The notes beneath the pieces were generated by a model. That model saw only the letters and a list, made by a program, of their open reading frames with translations. It made no database searches and was not told the DNA's origin. From RGIG3528 sp045640725 (GTDB lineage Bacteria; Bacillota; Clostridia; Lachnospirales; Lachnospiraceae), in assembly GCA_045640725.1 (NCBI GenBank), contig JAZUFN010000230.1, forward strand, positions 1-6,366: a DNA stretch of 6,366 bases. The letters run 5' to 3'. This document shows positions 1-6,263 of this stretch, piece after piece. Positions within the stretch are counted from its first letter, which is position 1. Each line of letters begins with the position of its first letter. The position numbers and the translations under genes are program-made.

Positions 1-20
1 TTTGCCCTTTAACAAGTAGT

Positions 21-1598
21 CTACTCCATTTCTACAGTGCCCGGGGGCTTGCTGGTAAGGTCATAGAATACGCGGTTAATGCCCTTTACTTCATTTATGA
101 TACGGCTCATTACCTTCTGAAGTACTTCAAAAGGTATCTGGGATGCCTCTGCAGTCATAAAGTCTACAGTTTCAACTGCTCTCAGGACGCAGGCATAGTC
201 GTAGGTGCGTTCGTCACCCATAACGCCTACTGAACGCATATTGGTAAGTGCCGCAAAATACTGATCCGGCAGTTTTTTGAATTCGGGATATTGACCTGAC
301 TTGAATGCCAGAGCCACTTCTTCTCTGTAGATGAAGTCGGCATCCTGAACGATACGAACCTTTTCTTCCGTTACTTCGCCGATGATGCGAATACCAAGGC
401 CCGGGCCTGGGAATGGCTGTCTGAAAACCAAAGCTTCTGGAATACCAAGCTCCAGGCCGGCTTTTCTTACTTCGTCTTTGAAGAGATTACGGAGTGGTTC
501 AATAATCTCTTTAAAATCAACGAAATCAGGAAGTCCGCCTACGTTGTGATGAGACTTAATAACTGCTGATTCGCCGCCGAGTCCTGACTCTACTACGTCG
601 GGGTAGATGGTGCCCTGAGCCAGAAAGTCAACTGCACCGATTTTCTTGGCTTCTTCTTCAAATACTCTGATGAATTCTTCGCCTATGATTTTTCTCTTGC
701 GCTCAGGCTCATTAACATCTGCCAGCTTGCCATAGTATCTCTGCTGGGCATTTACTCTTATGAAGTTAAGGTCAAACTGGCCATTAGGACCAAATACAGC
801 CTCTACCTCATCGCCTTCATTTTTACGAAGGAGACCATGATCTACAAATACGCATGTGAGCTGCTTGCCGATGGCGCGGGAGAGGAGACCTGCTGCAACA
901 GAGGAGTCAACTCCACCGGAGAGAGCAAGAAGCACTTTACCGTCGCCCACCTTTTCACGGATGGACTTGATAGCATCCTGCACGAAAGAGTCCATACGCC
1001 ATAGTCCGGCACATCCACAAATATTTCTAACAAAATTAAAAAGTATTTCCTTGCCGTATACGGTGTGGAGTACTTCAGGATGGAACTGAATAGCATAAAG
1101 CTTTCTGTCAGCATCACAATCTGCGGCTACAGGGCAGTCTGCAGTGTGAGCAATGACCTGGAAGCCCGGAGCGGGCTTGCTTATATAGTCGAAATGGCTC
1201 ATCCAAACGATAGCTTCTGAAGGAACACCCTGGAAAAGGCCGTTTCTTCCCTGCTCAGCTGTAAAAAATGTATTTGTCTTACCATACTCACGAACAGGTG
1301 CTTTTTCTACCTTGCCGCCCAACACGTGATTCATAAGCTGGGCGCCATAGCAAAGACCTAAAACAGGTATGCCGAGCTCGAAAAGCTCTTTTGTATAAGT
1401 AGGAGCACCCTCTTCATAGCAGCTGTTAGGGCCGCCGGTGAGGATGATGCCCTTAAGATTCATAGCTTTAATTTTGTCGATAGGGGTACGGTAGGAGAGA
1501 ATCTCGCAGTAAACGTTACACTCTCTGACACGTCTGGCCACCAACTGATTGTACTGTCCACCGAAGTCCAGTACCAAAATCATTTCCTGATTTGCCAT
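21..1598 (-). CDS. guaA: GMP synthase (glutamine-hydrolysing), complete
   Basis: Cytoplasmic enzyme of the last step of guanine nucleotide synthesis: it converts XMP, ATP and glutamine to GMP. The 525-residue protein has the full standard length. Residues 7-190 form a class I glutamine amidotransferase domain with the nucleophile elbow GLCYG (Cys83) and the His173/Glu175 pair in QFHPEV. Residues about 203-400 form the ATP pyrophosphatase domain with the PP-loop LSGGVDSS (226-233). The C-terminal dimerisation domain carries RQPFPGPGLGIRIIGEV and ends in YDLTSKPPGTVEME, the usual GuaA tail. All catalytic motifs are intact. The start ATG at 1598 has an AGAAAGGA ribosome binding site seven bases upstream. 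It is transcribed away from the capA gene. A purine riboswitch is not evident: the inferred leader is only about 35 nt. The gene stops 20 nt from the window edge, so its terminator and any downstream partner are not visible. Confidence 0.98.
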   Translation of the reverse strand: MANQEMILVLDFGGQYNQLVARRVRECNVYCEILSYRTPIDKIKAMNLKGIILTGGPNSCYEEGAPTYTKELFELGIPVLGLCYGAQLMNHVLGGKVEKAPVREYGKTNTFFTAEQGRNGLFQGVPSEAIVWMSHFDYISKPAPGFQVIAHTADCPVAADCDADRKLYAIQFHPEVLHTVYGKEILFNFVRNICGCAGLWRMDSFVQDAIKSIREKVGDGKVLLALSGGVDSSVAAGLLSRAIGKQLTCVFVDHGLLRKNEGDEVEAVFGPNGQFDLNFIRVNAQQRYYGKLADVNEPERKRKIIGEEFIRVFEEEAKKIGAVDFLAQGTIYPDVVESGLGGESAVIKSHHNVGGLPDFVDFKEIIEPLRNLFKDEVRKAGLELGIPEALVFRQPFPGPGLGIRIIGEVTEEKVRIVQDADFIYREEVALAFKSGQYPEFKKLPDQYFAALTNMRSVGVMGDERTYDYACVLRAVETVDFMTAEASQIPFEVLQKVMSRIINEVKGINRVFYDLTSKPPGTVEME

Positions 1599-1640
1599 GT
1601 TAATTCCTTTCTGTAAAAAGAAATGTGAGTATTTGACTAA

Positions 1641-1669
1641 AATATACCATAGAATAGCTCAAGGTACAA
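1641..1669 (-). promoter_or_regulatory. Predicted sigma-A-type promoter of guaA
   Basis: Read on the minus strand, TTGTAC (1669-1664) is followed by a 17-nt spacer and TATATT (1646-1641). TGG directly precedes the -10 box, giving an extended -10 (TGn). The -35 matches consensus at only three positions; the -10 matches at five of six. Transcription would start near 1634, leaving a leader of about 35 nt, too short for a purine riboswitch. Inferred from sequence only. Confidence 0.55.
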
Positions 1670-1684
1670 GCGGAGGTCTTTTAC

Positions 1685-1719
1685 TTTTTCTACTGTTATT
1701 TATAAGACAGTGAGAAAAA
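1685..1719. repeat. Imperfect inverted repeat (hairpin) between the divergent promoters
   Basis: The left arm TTTTTCTACTGT (1685-1696) pairs with the right arm ACAGTGAGAAAAA (1707-1719). This gives 12 base pairs with a single G bulge at 1712 around a 10-nt loop. It lies upstream of both predicted promoters. Neither strand has a U-run after the stem, so it does not look like an ordinary intrinsic terminator. It may be an operator-like palindrome or chance AT-rich symmetry. Confidence 0.35.
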
Positions 1720-1799
1720 ATGGATCAACCAAAGATTTTTGAAAGCTTATATAGCAGTATCAAATGATGGCTATCGACAATTATTGAGTGCGGGCTTTA

Positions 1800-1829
1800 T
1801 TGACATACATGGGCAATAGATGGTATATT
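1800..1829 (+). promoter_or_regulatory. Predicted sigma-A-type promoter of the capA-led operon
   Basis: A perfect -35 box TTGACA (1800-1805), an 18-nt spacer and a -10 box TATATT (1824-1829) preceded by TGG (extended -10). Transcription should start near 1836, giving a leader of roughly 33 nt. The ribosome binding site AAGAGAG (1855-1861) lies seven bases before the ATG at 1869. This is the clearest promoter in the window and the only convincing one for the rightward genes. Confidence 0.7.
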
Positions 1830-1868
1830 TTAATATAAATTCAAAAATTAGATAAAGAGAGAAATAGT

Positions 1869-3023
1869 ATGAAAAAACAACATGTGCTTTTTACTTTACT
1901 TCTTTTAGCCATCATGTGTTTTGCCATGGCGTGTGGCAGTAATGGCGGGCATGGGACACCGGAGGTTACCAATAGCCCCAGCAATACACCCTCTAATGCA
2001 CCATCCAATACACCATCAAATACACCTTCCAGCACACCTACAAACAGCCCGACACCTATGATTCAGCAGGTTAAAATAAATGCGGTAGGAGATGTATTTT
2101 TTGGATCACATCAAAAGCAGGGCTACAATAAGTCGTTTTTTGAGTATTATGACAAGTATGGTGCTGACTACCCTCTGAAAAATGTAAAGCCGATTTTTGA
2201 AGCCGATGATTTTACTCTGGTCAATTATGAAGGTACCCTGACAGAATCTACAGATATCATGGACAAATTGTGGAATCACAAGGGAAGACCTGAATTTGTA
2301 AACATATTGCCTGCAGCATCAGTTGAGGGAGCCACACTGGGTAATAACCATATTATGGACTATGGCCCTCAGGGTGTCAGCGATACATTGGCCAATATTG
2401 AAAAGGCCGGCATTAGCTATTCCATTGCCGGCGATTACGGTGAGGTATACGGCCTTTATGTGACAAAGGATGGAGTGAAGATTGGCTTTGTTTCGGTAAA
2501 TGAACACTATGAACATGAAGCCTGCTATCCATTCCTGGAAAAGGGTTATAACTACTTGAAAGAGCAGGGGGCTCAGATTATTATAGCTGCTCCTCACTGG
2601 GGGGATGATAAGACTCATGATGTAAATGATGATCAGAAAGCTATGGGCAAGTATTGTATCGATTTGGGATATGATATAGTCCTCGGATGTCATGCTCACA
2701 TATTCCAAGGTATCGAAGAGTACAAAGGAAAGTATATTGTCTATGGAATGGGCAGCTTCTGTTACGGTGGTAATAAAAATCCTGCTGACAAGGACTCTAT
2801 GATAGTTCAGCTGAATGTTACACTGGTAGACGGTGTAGTAAAGGATAAGATAGACATGACCATTATCCCTTGTAAGTTGTCCTCATCTAATGACAAAAAC
2901 GACTATTGTCCTAAGGTTATTGATGGAAAAGAGGCCAATGCTCTTTTTGACAGATTGAACAGTTATTGCGAAGGCTTCAATATAAGAGTTGATTACAACG
3001 GAAAGCCTGTATTGCAGGATTAA
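1869..3023 (+). CDS. CapA-family (PGA_cap) lipoprotein
   Basis: 384-residue protein predicted to be anchored outside the cytoplasmic membrane. The N-terminus has a basic start (MKK), a hydrophobic core (residues 7-20) and a lipobox-like AMAC with Cys22 as lipidation site; Ala rather than Leu at -3 is slightly atypical. A low-complexity linker (about 30-64) with proline every fourth residue leads to the CapA/PGA_cap domain (about 67-340), a metallophosphatase-fold family named after the poly-gamma-glutamate capsule protein. Visible conserved motifs are VGDVFFG (Asp75), NYEG (119-122), LGNNHIMDYG (157-166), PHWGDD (242-247) and GCHAHIFQGIEEYKGK (273-288, where family members usually have GxHPH), then YGMGSF. 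The metal-binding set therefore looks complete. Actual substrate is unknown; many CapA-like proteins have no shown role in capsule formation. No capB, capC or capE gene is adjacent. First gene of a tight operon: its stop is 3 nt before the next start. Confidence 0.9.
   Translation: MKKQHVLFTLLLLAIMCFAMACGSNGGHGTPEVTNSPSNTPSNAPSNTPSNTPSSTPTNSPTPMIQQVKINAVGDVFFGSHQKQGYNKSFFEYYDKYGADYPLKNVKPIFEADDFTLVNYEGTLTESTDIMDKLWNHKGRPEFVNILPAASVEGATLGNNHIMDYGPQGVSDTLANIEKAGISYSIAGDYGEVYGLYVTKDGVKIGFVSVNEHYEHEACYPFLEKGYNYLKEQGAQIIIAAPHWGDDKTHDVNDDQKAMGKYCIDLGYDIVLGCHAHIFQGIEEYKGKYIVYGMGSFCYGGNKNPADKDSMIVQLNVTLVDGVVKDKIDMTIIPCKLSSSNDKNDYCPKVIDGKEANALFDRLNSYCEGFNIRVDYNGKPVLQD
1974..2054 (+). repeat. Period-4 Pro linker repeat within the CapA-family gene
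   Basis: Encodes seven prolines exactly four residues apart (37, 41, 45, 49, 53, 57, 61) in units such as SNTP, SNAP and SSTP. The repeat unit is 12 nt. The serine codons that precede Asn vary (agc, tct, tcc, tca) although the residue is constant. This suggests an older repeat kept for its protein shape rather than recent DNA slippage. It probably acts as an extended spacer through the cell wall between lipid anchor and enzyme-like domain, and its Thr/Ser residues could be glycosylated. Confidence 0.8.
3016..3019 (+). promoter_or_regulatory. Ribosome binding site for the TtcA-family gene, inside the end of the CapA gene
   Basis: AGGA sits seven bases before the ATG at 3027 and overlaps the final codons of the preceding gene, whose TAA is at 3021-3023. 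The placement supports the chosen start and suggests translational coupling between the two genes. Confidence 0.65.
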
Positions 3024-3026
3024 TAA

Positions 3027-3746
3027 ATGAATTTTCAAAAGCTATTAAGCCTTACCCGACAGGGAATAGAGGCTTACAAAATGATAGAGGATGGCGATAG
3101 AATTGCCGTTGGAGTGTCAGGGGGGAAAGACTCACTGACACTTCTTTTGGCCATGAAGGCCCTAAAGCAGTTTTATCCTGCCAGGTTTGAGCTGATGGCT
3201 ATTACCTGTGATGTGGGCTTTGATGGGATGGATTTCAGCGGGATAGGCCATTTGTGCCAAGAAATTGGTGTTCCATACGAGATAGTATCTACCAAAATTG
3301 CCGAAATAGCCTTCAGTGAGTCTGCGTCAGGAAGGCCCTGCTCTCTTTGTGCAAAAATGAGAAAGGGAGCCATGTACGCCAGGCTTAAAGAGCTGGGATA
3401 TAATAAGATGGCTTATGCCCACAACAAAGACGACTTTATTGAGACTTCGATTATGTCTCTTCTGAATGAGGGAAGATTCTACAGTTTTCCTCCTGTGACA
3501 GAGATGGAGGACTCGGGGATTACAGTAATTCGGCCTATGATATATGTGCCTGAAAACGCTATCAGAAAGTTCGCAGAAGAGCAGAATCTGCCTGTTGTAA
3601 AAAATAAATGTCCGGTGGATGGGGCTACAGCCAGAGCATACGCAAAAAAGCTTATGTCCGATATTGCCGGTGAAAATAAGGGTGCCAAGGATAAATTTCT
3701 CCATGCTATTGAGCATGCCAATTTGCCGGATTGGCCCCGGAAGTAA
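3027..3746 (+). CDS. TtcA-family PP-loop ATPase, probable tRNA thiolation enzyme
   Basis: 239-residue cytoplasmic protein of the adenine-nucleotide alpha-hydrolase fold. The PP-loop GVSGGKDSLTLL (29-40) binds ATP. The CSLC pair (Cys105, Cys108) followed by AKMRKGAMYARLKELGYNK matches the TtcA/TilS-like layout, as does AHNKDDFIET (131-140), the counterpart of the usual GHHxDDxxET motif. A third cysteine, Cys195, lies in NKCPVDGATAR. E. coli TtcA uses three cysteines in this arrangement to hold an iron-sulphur cluster for making 2-thiocytidine at tRNA position 32, so the same chemistry is likely here. The protein is shorter than E. coli TtcA (about 310 residues) and has a single Cys where that protein has a PCNLCG motif, so the exact tRNA base modified is uncertain. 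TilS is less likely because of the CxxC and lack of a TilS C-terminal domain. The nucleotidase gene follows after 9 nt. Confidence 0.88.
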   Translation: MNFQKLLSLTRQGIEAYKMIEDGDRIAVGVSGGKDSLTLLLAMKALKQFYPARFELMAITCDVGFDGMDFSGIGHLCQEIGVPYEIVSTKIAEIAFSESASGRPCSLCAKMRKGAMYARLKELGYNKMAYAHNKDDFIETSIMSLLNEGRFYSFPPVTEMEDSGITVIRPMIYVPENAIRKFAEEQNLPVVKNKCPVDGATARAYAKKLMSDIAGENKGAKDKFLHAIEHANLPDWPRK

Positions 3747-3755
3747 GGATGAATT

Positions 3756-4382
3756 ATGAATATTTATATTGATTTTGATGATGTTTTATGTGAGACTGCT
3801 GCCGGATTTACGGTAATTGCCCATGATATGTTTGGGATTAATGTTCCTTATGAAGAGGTGCATTACTTTGATTTACAGAAATCCTTTGGCCTCACCTCAG
3901 AGCAGTATGAGGCTATGATGCTGAGAGGTCATGAGCCGGAGGTACTGCTTTCATACGAAGAGACTCCCGGGGCTTCTCAGGTGGTTAATAGCTGGATAGA
4001 TAAAGGTCACAATGTTTTTATCATGACGGGCAGACCTGCTTCAGCATACGAGCCCTCCAGACAGTGGCTGGATAGGCACGGACTTTCCAGAGTACAGCTT
4101 TTTTGTGTAAACAAGTACGGGCGTGACAGTTTTATAAAAAACAGTGCATTTAGCTTGGAACTTGAAGATTATTACAAGATGCCCTTTGATTTTGCTGTCG
4201 AGGATTCACCGGCTGCATTTAAGCACCTTACTCACTTGCCGGATTGCAAGATAGCTGTATTTAATCGCCCATGGAATCAGACTGCAGAATTTCCGGGTAG
4301 CAACTATGTTCGGTGTCATGGATGGAAAGTAGTAAACGAGTTTTTTGAAAAAACAGTAGCTGAGCAAAAGAAAAATTTATAA
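3756..4382 (+). CDS. NT5C-type HAD-superfamily 5'(3')-deoxyribonucleotidase-like protein
   Basis: 208-residue cytoplasmic HAD phosphatase. Motif I is IDFDDVLCET at 5-14, with Asp6 as nucleophile and Asp8 as general acid. Motif II is FIMTGRPAS at 88-96 (Thr91). Motif IV is FAVEDSPAA at 146-154 (Glu149/Asp150, metal binding), and Lys120 or Lys128 is the candidate motif III lysine. NRPWN at 170-174 is typical of the NT5C family. The residues between motifs I and II form an alpha-helical cap of the C1 type. The likely role is removal of phosphate from (deoxy)nucleoside monophosphates, but bacterial members are mostly uncharacterised and the substrate cannot be read from sequence. The ATG at 3756 follows an AAGGA ribosome binding site that overlaps the previous stop region. 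An ATG at 3749 is out of frame and was not used. Third gene of the compact operon. Confidence 0.87.
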   Translation: MNIYIDFDDVLCETAAGFTVIAHDMFGINVPYEEVHYFDLQKSFGLTSEQYEAMMLRGHEPEVLLSYEETPGASQVVNSWIDKGHNVFIMTGRPASAYEPSRQWLDRHGLSRVQLFCVNKYGRDSFIKNSAFSLELEDYYKMPFDFAVEDSPAAFKHLTHLPDCKIAVFNRPWNQTAEFPGSNYVRCHGWKVVNEFFEKTVAEQKKNL

Positions 4383-4469
4383 AAAGTTTATAGAAATAAT
4401 CGGAAAAAAAGAGTATTCTTGTCTAGGACTTTCGTCACGGTTTTGTGGCTTAATTATTGAGAGGCTCAT
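4383..4469 (+). other. Short intergenic gap, no confident terminator or promoter
   Basis: 87 AT-rich bases between the nucleotidase and the diguanylate cyclase. I find no GC-rich stem followed by a T-run and no good -35/-10 pair; candidates such as TATTCT at 4414-4419 or TAATTA at 4451-4456 lack a partner -35. The only clear signal is the ribosome binding site GAGAGG (4459-4464), five bases before the cyclase start. The cyclase may be read through from the upstream operon or may use a non-standard promoter. Confidence 0.45.
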
Positions 4470-6221
4470 ATGAATAGCTCAGGGGACAACAATCAGATAA
4501 AAAGATTATCAGCATATAACCATGCCCTTTTTGACAGCATGGTTTCTTTTGTTGATGCTGTATGGAGAGTTGATATTGCCAACGAGACTGCGCAGGTTCT
4601 GTGCGATCGTATGGTGAGTGATTTTAACGGAAAAACTTTTTCTTTGGAAGAGCTTAGAAATATCATCAGGAGCAATTCTGATTCTGTAAGCTGTGAGGAT
4701 GAGGCCAGATTTTTCCATATCGAATACCTGAAAAATCTGAAAGAAACCAACTCCTACGAGACTGCATTTCGTAAAGACGGAAAAGCCCACACTATTCGTT
4801 GCAATATGACTCCTTATTTTGATGCAGCAGGCGATACAGTCGAAGTGTTCATCTCCATGAAAGATGTACAAAACCAGTTGGATAAGGAAGAGGAACATAG
4901 GCTGGCACTGAGACAGATAAAGATGCTGAAGGCCATTCAAAGTCGCTTTGATGCGGTGGTGGAGCTGGATATGCAGAAGGAGACCGCAAAAATTCTCAGT
5001 GATTCCCATGAGTATTATCGACCATACTTTTCCAAGGAAAGCCCTATCAGTAAGGCTTTTGGAGCTATCAGATATTCTGTTTGTTCTCATTCCAGAGAGG
5101 CATTTGAAGAAGTTACCAACGTGGATAAAATCAGAGAAAAGCTCAAAGTGCAGTCTTCTATTTCCGTAGAAATGGAGAGTATCACCATAGGCTGGATAAG
5201 AGTCACGATTATTCCTTCTGCTATTGGGAAAAACGGGCAGGTGGAAAAATGTCTTCAGCTTATTGAAAATATTGAGAATCTTAAGCAGAGGGAAAGAATT
5301 GCCAGAAAAAAGCTGGATGATACAATGCTTAAGGAACGTAAGGAAAGAGAAATCCTAAAGGCCTTTGGCGATATATATGAAAATGTACATCTTTTTGACC
5401 TGGCAAAGCATTCTATTGAAGAAATATGTGCTATGCCTGTGGTACATGACTATATGCTGGCTCATGGCAGTGAGGGTGTGCAGAATATTATCTGGGGGGT
5501 ATTGGCTCAGAGAATCTGTGAAAATCACTGTGAAGACATCCTTCAATTTACCAGATTGTCAGATCTTAGTGTCCGAATGAAGGGAAAGGTAATAATCTCT
5601 GTAGAAGCCATTGATGTAGATGATAAATGGTTCCGATTCAGCTTCATACGTGTAGGAAACAGGGATGAAAGGCTTACCAAGGTTATTTTGGTTTCCCGGG
5701 ACATTGATGAAGAAAAACGCAAGGTAGAGACATTCAGGGTTATGTCACATACGGACGAGCTGACGGGCTTATACAATCGACATGCTTATGAAGAGATAAC
5801 AAAGCGATATGTGACGGAAGGCATTGGCAATGACCTGTGGTATGTGAGCCTTGATATTAACGGACTTAAATCCACTAATGATTCCAGAGGACATGCAGCA
5901 GGAGATGAGCTGATTCAAGGTACCGCAGAGTGCCTTAAAAGTGTTTTTGGAGGCAAGGGCAAAATATTCCGTATGGGCGGCGATGAATTTATTGTTACTA
6001 TTCGTTCTTCCCAGGAGGAAATGGATGAATTGGTGGCAGGGCTATCAGAGTTTGCGCTTAACTGGAAGGGCAAGCTGATTGACGGACTATCGTTTTCAAG
6101 AGGAGTAGTGTCTTCCGCGGAAATCCCTGACTGTACAATAGCTCTCCTGGAGCAGGAATCAGACAGAAGAATGTATGTAGAGAAAAAAGAGTACCATAGT
6201 GAGTACGATAGAAGATTATAA
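4470..6221 (+). CDS. GGDEF diguanylate cyclase with three PAS-like repeats
   Basis: 583-residue protein with no signal peptide or membrane segment, so probably cytoplasmic. It should make cyclic di-GMP from two GTP. The C-terminal GGDEF domain (about 424-575) starts with SHTDELTGLYNR (426-437). It has the metal loop DINGLK (462-467), ND..GH..GD (470-479) and an intact catalytic RMGGDEF (501-507). The inhibitory I-site (RxxD five residues before GGDEF) is absent: positions 494-497 read GGKG. The N-terminal 420 residues hold three tandem diverged modules (about 20-142, 152-275, 296-420). Each opens with a [V/L/F]D segment (Asp35, Asp167, Asp310) and, 75-79 residues later, has an Arg-containing strand (HTIR, GWIR, KWFR; Arg110, Arg244, Arg389). 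Each ends in a charged helix like a PAS-to-effector linker. A coiled-coil-like stretch (about 268-296) separates modules two and three. The ligand is unknown; no flavin or haem motif is recognised. Start supported by GAGAGG five bases upstream. Confidence 0.93.
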   Translation: MNSSGDNNQIKRLSAYNHALFDSMVSFVDAVWRVDIANETAQVLCDRMVSDFNGKTFSLEELRNIIRSNSDSVSCEDEARFFHIEYLKNLKETNSYETAFRKDGKAHTIRCNMTPYFDAAGDTVEVFISMKDVQNQLDKEEEHRLALRQIKMLKAIQSRFDAVVELDMQKETAKILSDSHEYYRPYFSKESPISKAFGAIRYSVCSHSREAFEEVTNVDKIREKLKVQSSISVEMESITIGWIRVTIIPSAIGKNGQVEKCLQLIENIENLKQRERIARKKLDDTMLKERKEREILKAFGDIYENVHLFDLAKHSIEEICAMPVVHDYMLAHGSEGVQNIIWGVLAQRICENHCEDILQFTRLSDLSVRMKGKVIISVEAIDVDDKWFRFSFIRVGNRDERLTKVILVSRDIDEEKRKVETFRVMSHTDELTGLYNRHAYEEITKRYVTEGIGNDLWYVSLDINGLKSTNDSRGHAAGDELIQGTAECLKSVFGGKGKIFRMGGDEFIVTIRSSQEEMDELVAGLSEFALNWKGKLIDGLSFSRGVVSSAEIPDCTIALLEQESDRRMYVEKKEYHSEYDRRL

Positions 6222-6222
6222 T

Positions 6223-6263
6223 AAAAATAGACGGTTCGTGTATTTTGAACCGTCTATTTTTTT
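6223..6263. terminator. Bidirectional rho-independent terminator
   Basis: A perfect 15-bp stem: left arm 6223-6237 (AAAAATAGACGGTTC) and right arm 6247-6261, with a 9-nt loop GTGTATTTT. A run of seven T at 6257-6263 ends the rightward transcript. The A-run at 6223-6227 gives the U-run for leftward transcripts. It begins one base after the cyclase stop codon and serves the converging AraC-family gene too. Confidence 0.9.

Larger units (their letters stand above)
1638..1832. repeat. 13-bp inverted repeat shared by the two divergent promoters
   Basis: The sequence ATGGTATATTTTA occurs on the plus strand at 1820-1832. Its exact reverse complement, TAAAATATACCAT, occurs at 1638-1650. Each copy covers the extended -10 element of one of the two divergent promoters (guaA leftwards, capA rightwards). 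This may simply be two promoters with the same good extended -10 sequence, or a binding site common to both. The coordinates span both copies and the DNA between them. Confidence 0.5.

Noticed and set aside
1599..1700. Purine (guanine) riboswitch upstream of guaA, as seen in some Firmicutes
   Set aside because: The predicted leader is about 35 nt, and I see no three-way junction or conserved riboswitch core in the intergenic sequence.
1720..1767. Tiny frame MDQPKIFESLYSSIK in the intergenic region, open again after the TGA
   Set aside because: Only 15 codons, no convincing ribosome binding site and no recognisable family. It could be a decayed gene remnant, but the evidence is too thin.
1841..2035. 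64-codon minus-strand frame with a repeating LEGVFDGVLDGALEGVL pattern
   Set aside because: The pattern is only the reverse complement of the 12-nt linker repeat of the CapA gene.
2319..2708. 129-codon minus-strand frame inside the CapA gene with hydrophobic stretches resembling membrane segments
   Set aside because: It is antisense to conserved CapA motifs. The hydrophobicity is explained by reverse reading of charged codons, and there is no family match.
4383..4469. Cyclic di-GMP riboswitch in front of the diguanylate cyclase
   Set aside because: The gap is only 87 nt, and I could not trace the two-helix GEMM aptamer with its GNRA tetraloop and receptor.
4509..5090. 193-codon open frame on the minus strand inside the diguanylate cyclase gene
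   Set aside because: It is antisense to a well-supported coding region, shows no recognisable domain, and has the Leu/Ile/His-rich composition typical of a shadow frame.
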